A stretch of DNA of 64,000 bases, taken from contig NZ_JAMZGF010000025.1 in assembly GCF_024158915.1 (NCBI RefSeq), forward strand, positions 1-64,000, in the 5' to 3' direction. This document shows positions 33,610 through 43,204 of the stretch, piece by piece. Position numbers and translations under genes: made by a program. The notes under the pieces are model-generated. The model was not told the DNA's origin. It did no database searches and saw only the letters and a list, made by a program, of their open reading frames with translations. The stretch is from Chryseobacterium sp. S0630. GTDB lineage: Bacteria > Bacteroidota > Bacteroidia > Flavobacteriales > Weeksellaceae. Numbering within the stretch: position 1 is the first letter of the stretch; every line of letters starts with the position of its first letter.

Positions 33610-34635
33610 ATGAAAGCAGTACGTTTTTTCGGGCACAAAGATGTCCGTATTGTAAATGATATGGAAAAACCAACTCCCAAAGGAGATGAAGTTCTATTGA
33701 AAATTGGAGGTGCTGGTGTATGCCACTCTGATCTTCATATTATTGACGAGGGAACTGTAGGAGGTTCAGTATTCACATTAGGCCATGAAAATGCAGGTTG
33801 GATCGAAGAAATAGGACCTGATGTGAAAGGCTATAAAAAAGGAGATGCCGTTCTGGTGTATGGGCCATGGGGATGTGGCCATTGTAAACCCTGTCAGCAA
33901 TCCAAAGAAAATTATTGTGACCATCAGTCAGAAATGGCTTATGGAGGTGGTTTGGGACTGGACGGCGGGATGGCAGATTACATGCTTGTTCCTTCTTCAA
34001 GATTATTAGTTCCTATTTATGATCTGGATCCTGTGATTGCCGCTCCGCTTACTGATGCAGCTTTGACTCCTTATTCCGCAATTAAAAGATCATTGTCTAA
34101 ACTAACACCCGATGAATATGTTGTAGTGATTGGCGTGGGAGGCCTTGGACACGTTGCTCTGCAGATCCTTAGAGAAGTGAGCGGCAGTACGATTATTGCG
34201 TGTGATGTAACGGACGAAAAACTGGCCTTCGCTAAAGAACTGGGCGCAACATTCACTGTGAATTCCAAAGATGCAGATGCAGCGGAACAGATTCAGAAAA
34301 TTACAGGGATCAAAAAAGCAAAAGTGGTTATTGATTTTGTAGGGGCAACATCAACCATTGAACTTGGAACTAAAATTGTGAGTCTGGATGGTGATCTTAC
34401 CATTGTCGGATTGGGAGGCGGTCATTATCAATACAGCATGTCTGGACTTCCATTTGGGGTAAGTATGACAAATCCTTACTGGGGATCAAGAGTTGAACTT
34501 ATGGAAGTGGTAGGATTGGCAAGACAGAAAAAAATTCATATTGAAATTGAAAAATATAATCTGGATGAGGCCAATGAAGTTTATGATCGAATGAGAAACG
34601 GAAAGATCAAAGGCAGAGCTGTTTTGATCCCATAA
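33610..34635 (+). CDS. Zinc-dependent NAD(P) alcohol dehydrogenase (MDR family)
   Basis: This 341-residue medium-chain dehydrogenase has catalytic zinc ligands in GVCHSDLH and GHENAGW. The structural zinc cysteines are in CGHCKPCQQSKENYC and the coenzyme motif is GVGGLGHVALQ. The complete ligand set implies an active zinc enzyme oxidising alcohols or reducing aldehydes. The close spacing of neighbours does not tie it firmly to the pectin locus, although it precedes the LacI-type regulator on the same strand after 229 bp and a terminator. The substrate is unknown. Confidence 0.9.
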   Translation: MKAVRFFGHKDVRIVNDMEKPTPKGDEVLLKIGGAGVCHSDLHIIDEGTVGGSVFTLGHENAGWIEEIGPDVKGYKKGDAVLVYGPWGCGHCKPCQQSKENYCDHQSEMAYGGGLGLDGGMADYMLVPSSRLLVPIYDLDPVIAAPLTDAALTPYSAIKRSLSKLTPDEYVVVIGVGGLGHVALQILREVSGSTIIACDVTDEKLAFAKELGATFTVNSKDADAAEQIQKITGIKKAKVVIDFVGATSTIELGTKIVSLDGDLTIVGLGGGHYQYSMSGLPFGVSMTNPYWGSRVELMEVVGLARQKKIHIEIEKYNLDEANEVYDRMRNGKIKGRAVLIP

Positions 34636-34658
34636 TAAAATGAAAATAGAATATACAG

Positions 34659-34687
34659 CCGGAAGTAGTTTTTCTTTCGGTTTTTTG
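34659..34687 (+). terminator. Terminator after the alcohol dehydrogenase
   Basis: CCGGAAG (34659-34665) pairs with CTTTCGG (34674-34680), with one G-T wobble, followed by six T. It separates the dehydrogenase from the LacI-type gene transcriptionally. Confidence 0.7.
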
Positions 34688-34864
34688 TTATCTATCCCTC
34701 ATAAAATCAACTGTTTAAACTTGATAAAAATATAATATTCCCGAAATCTGCAGGAAACCCACTTAAAATGTATCTTTTTCCTTTCAAATAGCCATAATTT
34801 GATTAAATTTACGTCAATAACGTCTGCTGTTCAGACCTCATAAAAACGCTCAGAAAAAATCAGT

Positions 34865-35893
34865 ATGAATAAGAAAAGTGCCACGATCTATGATATTTCC
34901 AATAAGCTCAACGTAAGTGTGGCAACTGTTTCAAGAGCATTGAATGACCACCCGCGAATAAGCGAGGCTACCAAAGAGCTGGTTCGTAAAACGGCCAAGG
35001 AAATGAACTACAAGCAAAATAACCTTGCCAAAGCTTTAAAAAGTGGTGAAACCAAAAACGTAGGGATCATTGTTCCATATATCAATACCAATTTCTTTTC
35101 ATCGGTGATCAGAGGAATTGAGGAAGAACTTTCTCCACTAGGCTATCATGTCATTATCTGCCAGAGCCACGAAGATGTCAATATTGAAAAAAGACAGCTG
35201 AACACGTTGCTGAATGCACAGGTAGATGGTATTTTTATGTCAGTTTCTAAAACGACAACGGATATCAGTCATATTCAAAGCATTATAGATACGTCCAATA
35301 CTCCGGTTATCTTTTTTGACCGTAAAAAAGATATTGCAGGGATCAGCACAGTGACTATTGATGATTATCGTGGCGGTTACATGGCTACAGAACATCTTAT
35401 TAAAGAAGGTTATAAGAATATCTGCCATTTTGCAGGAGATCTTAACCTTGAAATTTATCAAAACCGTCTTAACGGATATAAACAGGCTTTAGCAGATCAT
35501 CACCTTCCTGTAAAAGAGGATAATATTATTTTTACAGGCAGTTCTATTGAAGAAGGTACAGAAGCCATCAAAAAACTTTGGAGCAAAAAATCTGTTCCCG
35601 ATGCTATATTTTCGTCCAGCGATTTTGCCGCATTAGGTGCCTGCCAGGAGTTGAAGAAACGAAACATCAAAATTCCTCAGGAAGTTGCTATCATCGGATT
35701 TTCCAATGAGCCTTTTACCCAATTTATGGAACTTCCGATCAGTTCTGTTGACCAGACGCCTGTATTGATGGGAAAAATGGCGGGACAGGTATTTTTAGAA
35801 AGCGTCAAAGAAAATGGTTCCGGGGTTTCTATTGAGAAAAAGGTAGTGCTTACACCACAGCTTTATATCAGGAAGTCGTCTAAGAGAAAATAG
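34865..35893 (+). CDS. LacI family transcriptional regulator, probable pectin/galacturonate regulator
   Basis: This 342-residue protein has the N-terminal LacI helix-turn-helix ATIYDISNKLNVSVATVSRALNDHPRIS and the hinge NLAKALKSGETK. The periplasmic-binding-like sensor starts at NVGIIVP and ends near residue 335. It lies at the 3' end of the minus-strand galacturonate operon and is the only DNA-binding regulator near the pectin locus. No AraC or hybrid two-component PUL regulator is present. It is therefore the best candidate to bind the AATCGATT palindromes at 46544 and 47231. The ligand, perhaps a galacturonate or KDG derivative, is inferred. Confidence 0.9.
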   Translation: MNKKSATIYDISNKLNVSVATVSRALNDHPRISEATKELVRKTAKEMNYKQNNLAKALKSGETKNVGIIVPYINTNFFSSVIRGIEEELSPLGYHVIICQSHEDVNIEKRQLNTLLNAQVDGIFMSVSKTTTDISHIQSIIDTSNTPVIFFDRKKDIAGISTVTIDDYRGGYMATEHLIKEGYKNICHFAGDLNLEIYQNRLNGYKQALADHHLPVKEDNIIFTGSSIEEGTEAIKKLWSKKSVPDAIFSSSDFAALGACQELKKRNIKIPQEVAIIGFSNEPFTQFMELPISSVDQTPVLMGKMAGQVFLESVKENGSGVSIEKKVVLTPQLYIRKSSKRK

Positions 35894-35925
35894 TTTTTCC
35901 CTTGAGATTAATACATTACGCAAAT

Positions 35926-36460
35926 CATCAACAGCCTGTTTGTCATTCTGACGAAGGAAGAATCTAAATTACATTCTATTTATAAGTTTTGGCTAAAGCC
36001 AATGATCGTATCTCTTTTCATTAAACGGGCTTCCTTCGACTACGCTCAGGATAGTAACCCATTTCTATTGATTTAAAGTTACTGTGTCAACTATTGTACT
36101 CCGTTAAGATATGCCACACCAGCCATCAACAGCCTGTTTGTCATTCTGACGAAGGAAGAATCTAAATTACATTCTATTTGTAGGTTTTGGCTAAAGCCAA
36201 TGATCGTATCTCTTTTCATTAAACGGGCTTCCTTCGACTACGCTCAGGATAGTAACCCATTTCTATTGATTTAAAGTTACTGTGTCAACTATTGTACTCC
36301 GTTAAGATATGCCACACCAGCCATCAACAGCCTGTTTGTCATTCTGACGAAGGAAGAATCTAAATTACATTCTATTTGTAGGTTTTGGCCAATAATGATG
36401 TTTTTTTTAATGGGCTTCCTTTGGCTACGCTCAGGATAACAGCCCATTCCTATTGATGTA
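35926..36460. repeat. 198-bp tandem repeat, two full copies and one diverged partial copy
   Basis: The unit starting CATCAACAGCCTGTTTGTCA begins at 35926, 36124 and 36322, exactly 198 bp apart. The first two copies are nearly identical; the third departs after about 75 bp and carries a shortened middle. Each unit contains the TGTCATTCTGACGAAGGAAGAATCT sequence (seen here as TGTCATTCTGACGAAGG plus AAGAATCT) of the palindromic family at 17481 and 22038, and CTTCGACTACGCTCAGGA. No ORF lies in it. It separates the convergent LacI gene and galacturonate operon. Confidence 0.85.
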
Positions 36461-36488
36461 AATGTTTGTAATTCTAATATTATTATCT

Positions 36489-36527
36489 AAAAGAAAATGC
36501 CTCCTACCATGTAGAAAGCATTTTCAA
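36489..36527 (-). terminator. Terminator of the galacturonate operon
   Basis: On the minus strand GAAAATGC (complement of 36518-36525) pairs with GCATTTTC (complement of 36493-36500), with an inner CTAC/GTAG stem. A TTTT run follows. It lies 34 bp after the uxaA stop codon. Confidence 0.75.
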
Positions 36528-36560
36528 TCCTAATTAATATTTATAATTAAAAAAACATAT

Positions 36561-38174
36561 TTACAAACTAACCCCTCTTCTCCAGGGAATAAAGTCGTTT
36601 TGATTTAAAATGGCAGCCTTTGTTTTTACTTCTCCACTGGCTACTTTGATGATATATTCCAGCAGCTCTTCTGCTTTTTCGTCAATTGTTTTTTCACCTG
36701 TAATCACATCTCCGGTGTTGAAGTCGATAATATCAGGCATTCTCTCAGAAAGTGAAGTATTGGAAGATATTTTCACTACGGGAACAACAGGATTTCCGGT
36801 GGGAGTTCCAAGACCTGTTGTAAATAATACAATATTGGAGCCTGAGCCTACCAGAGCTGTTGTACATTCTACGTCGTTTCCGGGTGTACACAATAAATTC
36901 AATCCCGGTTTCTTAATATATTCCGTAAAATCAAGAACATCATTGATAGGTGATGAACCTCCTTTTTTAGCCGCTCCTGCAGATTTCATGGCATCAGTGA
37001 TCAATCCGTCTTTAATATTCCCCGGTGACGGATTCATATCAAAACCAGATCCTGCAGCAACGACTGATTCTTCAAAGTCTTTCATCAACTGTAAAAATCT
37101 TTCTGCATCTTTTTCATTCACACAACGGTTCACCAGCTCCTGCTCTACTCCGCACAATTCCGGAAATTCTGAAAGAATAGTTGCACCGCCAATTCCGGCC
37201 ATTAAATCTGACAGCTGCCCTAAAACCGGATTGGCAGAAATTCCTGAAAAACCGTCTGAACCACCACATTCCAAGCCTAATACCAGTTTTGAAATAGATG
37301 CTGGTTTTCTTTGAATCTCATTAGCTTTCTTAATCGCTTCGTAAGAATCTTTGATAATTCCGCTCAGCATTTCATCTACTGTTCCGGATTTTTGCTGTTC
37401 GTAAACAATAATTGGTTTTTTATTCCCAGGACTGATCTTTTCCAAAGCATCTTTGAAAATCTGTACCTGAAGATTCTGACATCCCAGACTCAAAACAGTG
37501 GCTCCGGCTACATTCGGGTTATTGACATATCCCGCCAATAAACGTCCCAAAGCTTCTGCATCCTGACGAATTCCGCCACAGCCGCCCTGATGGGTGATGA
37601 ATTTAACTTCAATATTTTTTAAAACACGTTCATTCTGATCTTCCTCAGCAATGGTTTCCGTATCTGAATTATTAACCAGAGATCTCAGCAAAAGCTGGTG
37701 TTTTGATACTTTTTCGAATAAGAGTTCTTTTTCAAAAACATCTTTTAAAATCTCCACATTTCTGTTTTCACAAAAAACCAAAGGAAAAAACAGCCATACA
37801 TTTTCTGTTCCTACCTGTCCGTCTTCTCTGTGATATCCCATGAATGTTCTGTCTTTCCACTCTTCTACATTAGGAGCTGTCCAGGCAGTTGTTTCTGTTT
37901 TACCTTCTACTTCTGCGCTCTGATGTTTTACGTTTTCAGTGGTGATAACTTCACCTTTCTGAATCGTTTGGCTGGCTTTTCCCACCAAAACACCGTACAT
38001 GATAATGGCATCACCTTCCGAAAGATCTTCCGTGACAAACTTATGCTTGGCCTTTGTATCTTTTATGATTTCATAGGTAAGATCATCCAAAGTAACCGTT
38101 TCGCCCTGATGAAGATCAACCAGAGCTACGGCAACATTATCTTTGGGATTTACCTTCAATACTTTCTTCTGCAT
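36561..38174 (-). CDS. uxaA: Altronate dehydratase
   Basis: This 537-residue enzyme dehydrates D-altronate to 2-keto-3-deoxygluconate (KDG). The N-terminal SAF domain (to about residue 95) is followed by the large catalytic UxaA domain. Landmarks are MGYHREDGQVGTENVW, FITHQGGCGGIRQDAEAL and LGLECGGSDGFSGISANP, with conserved cysteines for the iron centre. It is somewhat longer than the E. coli protein, in line with Bacteroidota versions. It is the last gene of the galacturonate arm, five bases after uxaB, and is followed by a terminator. Confidence 0.95.
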   Translation of the reverse strand: MQKKVLKVNPKDNVAVALVDLHQGETVTLDDLTYEIIKDTKAKHKFVTEDLSEGDAIIMYGVLVGKASQTIQKGEVITTENVKHQSAEVEGKTETTAWTAPNVEEWKDRTFMGYHREDGQVGTENVWLFFPLVFCENRNVEILKDVFEKELLFEKVSKHQLLLRSLVNNSDTETIAEEDQNERVLKNIEVKFITHQGGCGGIRQDAEALGRLLAGYVNNPNVAGATVLSLGCQNLQVQIFKDALEKISPGNKKPIIVYEQQKSGTVDEMLSGIIKDSYEAIKKANEIQRKPASISKLVLGLECGGSDGFSGISANPVLGQLSDLMAGIGGATILSEFPELCGVEQELVNRCVNEKDAERFLQLMKDFEESVVAAGSGFDMNPSPGNIKDGLITDAMKSAGAAKKGGSSPINDVLDFTEYIKKPGLNLLCTPGNDVECTTALVGSGSNIVLFTTGLGTPTGNPVVPVVKISSNTSLSERMPDIIDFNTGDVITGEKTIDEKAEELLEYIIKVASGEVKTKAAILNQNDFIPWRRGVSL

Positions 38175-38179
38175 GATTT

Positions 38180-39643
38180 CTAAGAATAGAATTGAACAAA
38201 ATGGTGATACGCTGCTTCTACATTGTGATGATCAATTTCCCACAAAGCTTTTGCTACAGCGTCTTTCAAGCCTTCAATTTCTGTGAGATCTGTATCCCAG
38301 AAAGAAATTTCACTTAATACAAGTTCTGCTACTTTTTCATACTCATTGTTTAACCAGATTTCTTTGAATCGGTCAACAATCGTCTGCTCATCATTTAACG
38401 GAAGGGTTTTATCCTGAAAATTCCCATGATAGAATCTGATAAGAGCTGCTAAAGAGAAAGTTAAATTAAGCGGTAATTTTTGGTTAGTTTCCACATATTT
38501 CAATAAACTCGGCAGTACTCTTACTTTAAATTTAGACACAAAATATAAAGCGATACTTGCCAGATGATGTTTAATAAAAGGATTTCTAAATCTGTCGAAA
38601 ACTTCTTCTGCAAAATCTCTCAACTCATTTTCATCCAATCCTAAAGTTGGGTTGACTTCATTGAAAATGGTGTCTTTTAAAAACTTCCCGATGAACGGAT
38701 TATCAATGGATTCTTTTACCGTTTCTTTTCCTGATAAAATGGCTGGAGCCAGCATCAAAGTATGTCCACCATTCAGAATTCTTACTTTTCTGAGACGGTA
38801 CGGCTGAATATCATCTACCACCAGAATCTGCTCATTAATCTGGTCAAAAGGAATTCTTTCTTTTAAATTCTTAACATCCTGAATGACAAACAGTAAAAAT
38901 ACTTCAGAAACAACCATCATCCGATCTTCATAATCCAACTGCTCTTCATAGGTTTCTGCATCGTCTTTTGGATAACCGGGAACAATCCTGTCTACCAATG
39001 TATTATGAAAACAGTTAAATTGTTCAATCCATCGCACAAAACCTTCTTCTAAATTCCAGAGTTCAGCATATTGAAGGATGATATTTTTTAAAGCCAAAGC
39101 ATTATCTTCAATCAGTTCACAAGGAATGATTCTCACTCCTTTTTCCGGTGAACCATTGAAATATTTAAATCTTTCATACATTAAAACCGTCAGTTTTGCA
39201 GGAAAGTTTTTGTGTGGTCCTGCCTGATAGTCTTCGGTTTCATCATATGCAATCCCGGTTTCTGTGGTATTTGAAAAGATAAATTCAAGCTCTTCTTCCT
39301 TTGCTAAAGCGAGAAATTCGCCATATTGTGTATAAGGATTGATGGACTTCTGAATGGAAGAAATCACCTGTTTTTCATCAATAATTTCACCTTTTTTTAT
39401 TCCTCTCGTAAAAAGGGTGTACAGATTATCCTGCTCTTCAAGCTTGTGAACAGAACCTCCCGGTGTAGGCTGAACATTTACAATTCCTGCGTTGAAATCT
39501 GTCTTTTTATTTAACTGATCTATAATATAATCTGTAAATCCTCTCATGAAATTCCCACCTCCAAACTGTATTATTTTAATAGGAAGCTTTTCCTGAGAAC
39601 CATAGAATTCACGATTGAGTTTTTGTTTTATCTGATTTTCCAT
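38180..39643 (-). CDS. uxaB: Tagaturonate reductase (altronate oxidoreductase)
   Basis: This 487-residue enzyme starts at the ATG at 39643; the upstream in-frame extension runs through a repeat and is not credible. It reduces D-tagaturonate to D-altronate with NADH. The N-terminal Rossmann segment IKIIQFGGGNFMRGF is followed by the mannitol-dehydrogenase-type C-terminal domain with RIVPGYPKDDA and RKVRILNGGHTL, which contains the conserved catalytic region. The length matches E. coli UxaB. It directly precedes uxaA; a small GACGCAAAG-like repeat separates it from the transporter gene. Confidence 0.94.
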   Translation of the reverse strand: MENQIKQKLNREFYGSQEKLPIKIIQFGGGNFMRGFTDYIIDQLNKKTDFNAGIVNVQPTPGGSVHKLEEQDNLYTLFTRGIKKGEIIDEKQVISSIQKSINPYTQYGEFLALAKEEELEFIFSNTTETGIAYDETEDYQAGPHKNFPAKLTVLMYERFKYFNGSPEKGVRIIPCELIEDNALALKNIILQYAELWNLEEGFVRWIEQFNCFHNTLVDRIVPGYPKDDAETYEEQLDYEDRMMVVSEVFLLFVIQDVKNLKERIPFDQINEQILVVDDIQPYRLRKVRILNGGHTLMLAPAILSGKETVKESIDNPFIGKFLKDTIFNEVNPTLGLDENELRDFAEEVFDRFRNPFIKHHLASIALYFVSKFKVRVLPSLLKYVETNQKLPLNLTFSLAALIRFYHGNFQDKTLPLNDEQTIVDRFKEIWLNNEYEKVAELVLSEISFWDTDLTEIEGLKDAVAKALWEIDHHNVEAAYHHFVQFYS

Positions 39644-39659
39644 TTTTTCTAATCTTACT

Positions 39660-39745
39660 ATATTTTTGAGTTGTAACGCAATGTCTGCAAAGACCTGTAA
39701 AATTGCGCTTACTTTCGTTCGCAAAGACGTTTACTCAGCAAAGAA
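39660..39745. repeat. Small degenerate GCAAAGAC-type repeat
   Basis: Between uxaB and the transporter gene, TTGTAACGCAATGTCTGCAAAGAC and TTCGTTCGCAAAGACG resemble parts of the dispersed GACGCAAGG family. It is short and degenerate, seen by eye only. Confidence 0.35.
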
Positions 39746-39767
39746 GCTTTTTGCCTTTTGTTCATCT

Positions 39768-41294
39768 TTATTTTATCACTTTATATTTCGGAACCAGTGT
39801 TTTCATCACACTCCATGCAATAAGGTAAGCGACTGCACACACAGAGAAAATGATCATGTATCCTTTATCAATTCCATCAGAAATAATAGCGCCCGATTTT
39901 TCCAGATCGTGAAGAAAATTCTCCGGTAAACGTTCATTGATGTATTGTGGATATTTCTCAAGCAAAGGCATTCCGTCAATAGTAGTCCAGGTTTTATGAG
40001 CATGATCGAATAACACTCCTGATGATTTATTGATTAAAAAAGAACCGATTCCGCCTGCCATTCCGCCAATTCCTGTAATAGTCGCAATCGCTTTTTTGGG
40101 AAACATATCGCCTACTGTGGAGAATATATTCGCTGACCAAGCCTGATGAGCTGCTCCCGCTACTCCAATGATTAATACCGGAATCCAATATGAAACAGAG
40201 CCTAAAGGTTGTGCTAAAAGAGCCAACAAAGGGAAAAAAGCAAAGATCAACATCGCTTTCATCCTTCCGGAATATGCATCCATTCCTTTCTTCTCCACGA
40301 AATACTTCGGAAGCCATCCTCCAATAATGGAAAATAATGTAATCATATAGAGAACAAATAACGGTAAGGCACTTTGTGTAGAATCCATTTTATAAACAGA
40401 ACTCAGATAAGCGGGTGTCCAGAACAGGAAAAACCACCAGATTCCGTCTGTCATAAACTTTCCGAAAGCAAAAGCCCAGGTCTGTCTGTAACTGAAACAT
40501 TCTTTGAAGGAAAATTTCTTTTCTGATCCTGCTGAACCTTCTCCAACCCAATCATCCTGATCCTGCTGAATATAAGTAAGCTCATGTTCATTGACTTTAT
40601 GATGTTCGTGAGGTTTTTTATAATAAAATACCCAAAGCCCCATCCACACAAAACCTAAAGCACCAATAATGATAAATGCCCATTCCCAACCCATCGATTT
40701 TGCAATAAAAGGAATGGTAACCGGTGCAGCCAAAGCTCCTACTGTTGCTCCGGCATTAAAAATACTTGTAGCCAGTGCTCTGTCTTTCTTTGGAAAATAT
40801 TCTGCAGTAGTCTTTATCGCTGCTGGAAAATTTCCTGCTTCCCCGACCGCCAAAACAAAACGGGCGAAAATAAACAAGGTAACACTTGTACTGATAATAG
40901 CGCCCACATTATCTACTCTTCCGATAATCTCTTTAGATTCCTGAAAACCTACCAGCCAGTTTCCCGTAAGAACTCCTGAAGTGGCAATTCCACAAAAAGC
41001 ATGAATAACAGCTCCTATAGACCAGATTCCTATAGCCCAGAGAAAACCTTTTTTGGTATCCATCCAGTCTACAAACTTTCCGGCAAAAAGCATACTTACA
41101 GCATAGAAAATAGAAAATAATGCCGTGATATTTCCATAGTCATTATTATTCCAGTGAAACTCCGGAGCGATGAAATCTTTCCAGGTAAGTGACAGCACCT
41201 GCCGATCCATATAATTGATGGTCGTTGCAATAAAAAGAAGCACGCAGATCGTCCATCTGAACTGAGTCGGTTTCGGGGATATTTCTTTATTCAT
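39768..41294 (-). CDS. MFS hexuronate transporter (ExuT-like)
   Basis: This 508-residue major facilitator protein has about twelve hydrophobic segments. The first contains INYMDRQVLSLT, a motif typical of the anion:cation symporter (ExuT/GudP) subfamily, and the 2-3 loop contains GKFVDWMDTKKGF. A larger than usual hydrophilic stretch lies near residues 130-155 and a central loop at about 245-275. It sits inside the galacturonate operon and very likely imports galacturonate or unsaturated galacturonate released by the periplasmic enzymes. Inner membrane. Confidence 0.88.
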   Translation of the reverse strand: MNKEISPKPTQFRWTICVLLFIATTINYMDRQVLSLTWKDFIAPEFHWNNNDYGNITALFSIFYAVSMLFAGKFVDWMDTKKGFLWAIGIWSIGAVIHAFCGIATSGVLTGNWLVGFQESKEIIGRVDNVGAIISTSVTLFIFARFVLAVGEAGNFPAAIKTTAEYFPKKDRALATSIFNAGATVGALAAPVTIPFIAKSMGWEWAFIIIGALGFVWMGLWVFYYKKPHEHHKVNEHELTYIQQDQDDWVGEGSAGSEKKFSFKECFSYRQTWAFAFGKFMTDGIWWFFLFWTPAYLSSVYKMDSTQSALPLFVLYMITLFSIIGGWLPKYFVEKKGMDAYSGRMKAMLIFAFFPLLALLAQPLGSVSYWIPVLIIGVAGAAHQAWSANIFSTVGDMFPKKAIATITGIGGMAGGIGSFLINKSSGVLFDHAHKTWTTIDGMPLLEKYPQYINERLPENFLHDLEKSGAIISDGIDKGYMIIFSVCAVAYLIAWSVMKTLVPKYKVIK

Positions 41295-41510
41295 ATCAAT
41301 CGTTAATAGTATTGATTTTTATTGATTTTAACAACAAAATGGGACAAAAAACTCCTTATCCATACTAATTTAGCACGGAAATAATTGATTTTTTAAACCA
41401 TTTGAATTTAATTAGGGATTGATATTAATTAGATTGAATGTTTTATCTTATTTGACCTCTAATTAACCTGTCTGATTTCCCTTTATGGTTTTATTAAAGT
41501 GATAAAAAAA

Positions 41511-42179
41511 TTATCTTAGTTCTTTAATGATCTGTATAGAATGAGCTACAGCTTCTGTGATTTTTACATAGTCGTATTCCCCGGTTTCATTTTTCACAAA
41601 CAGCTGCGAACCTAGTCCTACGCAGTAAGCCCCTGCAGAAATCCATTCACTGATGTTTTCTTTTGTTGGAATGACTCCGCCTGTAGGCATTATGTTTGAC
41701 CATGGCATCGGGCCTTTCACAGCTTTGATAAATTCCGGACCGCCTACTTGCGTTGCCGGAAAGATCTTCACAATTTCTGCTCCTAATTCTTCAGCATAAG
41801 AAATTTCAGAAACAGAGCCACAGCCGGGCATCCACGCAACTTTTCTTCGGTTGCAGACCTTGGCCACTTCAGGATTTAAAACAGGAGCTACAATAAAGTT
41901 CGCCCCATTCTGAATATATAAAGAAGCAGTTGCCGGATCAAGGATGGATCCAATTCCCAGGATCATTTCAGGGATTTCATTGGCAACGTATTTCACCAGT
42001 TCAGCAAAAACCTCGTGAGCAAAATCACCTCTGTTGGTAAATTCAAAAACACGGGCACCACCATCGAAACAAGCTTTTACAATTTTCTTGCAAACATCAA
42101 TATCTGCATAATAAAATACAGGCACAATCCCTGTTTGCTTTGCCATTAAGGCTACTTCTATCCTATTAAATCTTGCCAT
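41511..42179 (-). CDS. eda: KDPG / 4-hydroxy-2-oxoglutarate aldolase
   Basis: This 222-residue class I aldolase splits 2-keto-3-deoxy-6-phosphogluconate into pyruvate and glyceraldehyde-3-phosphate. Visible family features are the FEFTNRGD segment with the conserved Glu-like position, FIVAPVLNPEVAKVC, and IKFFPA-like IVKIFPATQVGGPEFIKAVKGP (named by its parts KIFPATQVGG and EFIKAVKGP) with the phosphate-binding PTGGV. The usual Schiff-base Lys segment is present in that same region. It begins two bases after kdgK, so translation is probably coupled. The length matches bacterial Eda. Confidence 0.92.
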   Translation of the reverse strand: MARFNRIEVALMAKQTGIVPVFYYADIDVCKKIVKACFDGGARVFEFTNRGDFAHEVFAELVKYVANEIPEMILGIGSILDPATASLYIQNGANFIVAPVLNPEVAKVCNRRKVAWMPGCGSVSEISYAEELGAEIVKIFPATQVGGPEFIKAVKGPMPWSNIMPTGGVIPTKENISEWISAGAYCVGLGSQLFVKNETGEYDYVKITEAVAHSIQIIKELR

Positions 42180-42181
42180 AA

Positions 42182-43189
42182 TTATCTTTTTATTCTTCCT
42201 CCTGAATTTCCTTTCATTACTTCCAGAATATCCTCTACACTTGCATAGTTGATATCTCCGGGAATGGTATGTTTGATTGCACAGGCTGCATTGGCAAAAC
42301 TCAGCGCTTTTTTAGGATCAAAATGCTTTAAACCATAGATCAACCCTGCAGCAAAAGCATCTCCCGTTCCTATTCTGTCAACAACAGGATTAATTTCCAG
42401 AAGTTCCGTTTCAAAATAGGCTTCATCTACCCAAGCTCTTCCCTGTGTTTGCTGCGTACTTGCTGTAACCCCAATTCTTATTTTATCAAAAATCCTTTGA
42501 ACAGAAGGAATTTGTTGTTTTAATTCTTTACAGGCTTCAATGAAACCTTCTTTATCGGAAGAAAACTGAGTTCCGAGAATTTCATTGATTTCGTTTACTC
42601 CTCCGATAAAAATGGTGGAATAAGAAACCAGTTCTTTCAGTACTTCATGCCCTTTTTTTCCATATTTCCAGAGATTGGAACGGTAAGCAGGATCTGTGGA
42701 AATCTCAATTCCTTTATTCTGTGCAGTTTTCAGACCTTCTTTCAATGCTTCATAAGCAGATTCTGAAATACCAGGACTGATGCCTGTCCAGTGAAAATAT
42801 TCACAATCTTCAAGCGCCTTTTCCCAGTTGATATGTTCAGGGTTGATATTGGCAAAAGAACCGTTCAGTCTGTTGTAAGCAATTCTGCTGGCACGGACAG
42901 ATGAACCAACTTCAAGAAAATACAGTCCTAAAGGATGCTCATTTTTATGAATGAAATTGGTATCAATTCCAAAACTTTGGATGAAAGAAACAGCAGATTC
43001 TCCTACAAAATCATCTGAAACACAGCTGATGTGTTTTACTTCACAACCCATTGTTGCCAATGAAGAAGCAACGTTTAGTTCTGTTCCTCCAAAAAAGAAT
43101 TCCATTTCGTGGCTTTGCTTCATCATTCTGTTTCCGGGTGGGGAAAGCCTCATGATCACTTCACCGAATGTGACTATTTTGTTACTCAT
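42182..43189 (-). CDS. kdgK: 2-keto-3-deoxygluconate kinase (PfkB family)
   Basis: This 335-residue ribokinase-family enzyme phosphorylates KDG to KDPG. The N-terminal GEVIMRLSPPGNRM and FGGTELNVASSLATMG match sugar kinases, and the catalytic-base motif is DRIGTGDAFAAGLIYG near residue 290. Position immediately before eda and after the KDG-producing genes supports the substrate. It opens a kdgK-eda pair, about 256 bp from uxaC across a repeat-containing gap, which may hold an internal promoter. Confidence 0.92.
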   Translation of the reverse strand: MSNKIVTFGEVIMRLSPPGNRMMKQSHEMEFFFGGTELNVASSLATMGCEVKHISCVSDDFVGESAVSFIQSFGIDTNFIHKNEHPLGLYFLEVGSSVRASRIAYNRLNGSFANINPEHINWEKALEDCEYFHWTGISPGISESAYEALKEGLKTAQNKGIEISTDPAYRSNLWKYGKKGHEVLKELVSYSTIFIGGVNEINEILGTQFSSDKEGFIEACKELKQQIPSVQRIFDKIRIGVTASTQQTQGRAWVDEAYFETELLEINPVVDRIGTGDAFAAGLIYGLKHFDPKKALSFANAACAIKHTIPGDINYASVEDILEVMKGNSGGRIKR

Positions 43190-43204
43190 AATTTTAATTA
43201 GCTT

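Noticed and set aside
35926-36460. CRISPR-like array
   Set aside because: The repeats are 198 bp long and contiguous, without spacers, and no cas gene is present.
36610-37314. Long ORFs antisense to uxaA and to other large genes
   Set aside because: They are shadows of well-supported genes with complete family motifs on the opposite strand.
39644-39724. 27-residue N-terminal extension of uxaB
   Set aside because: The extension is read from repeat-like DNA and precedes the conserved start of the family.
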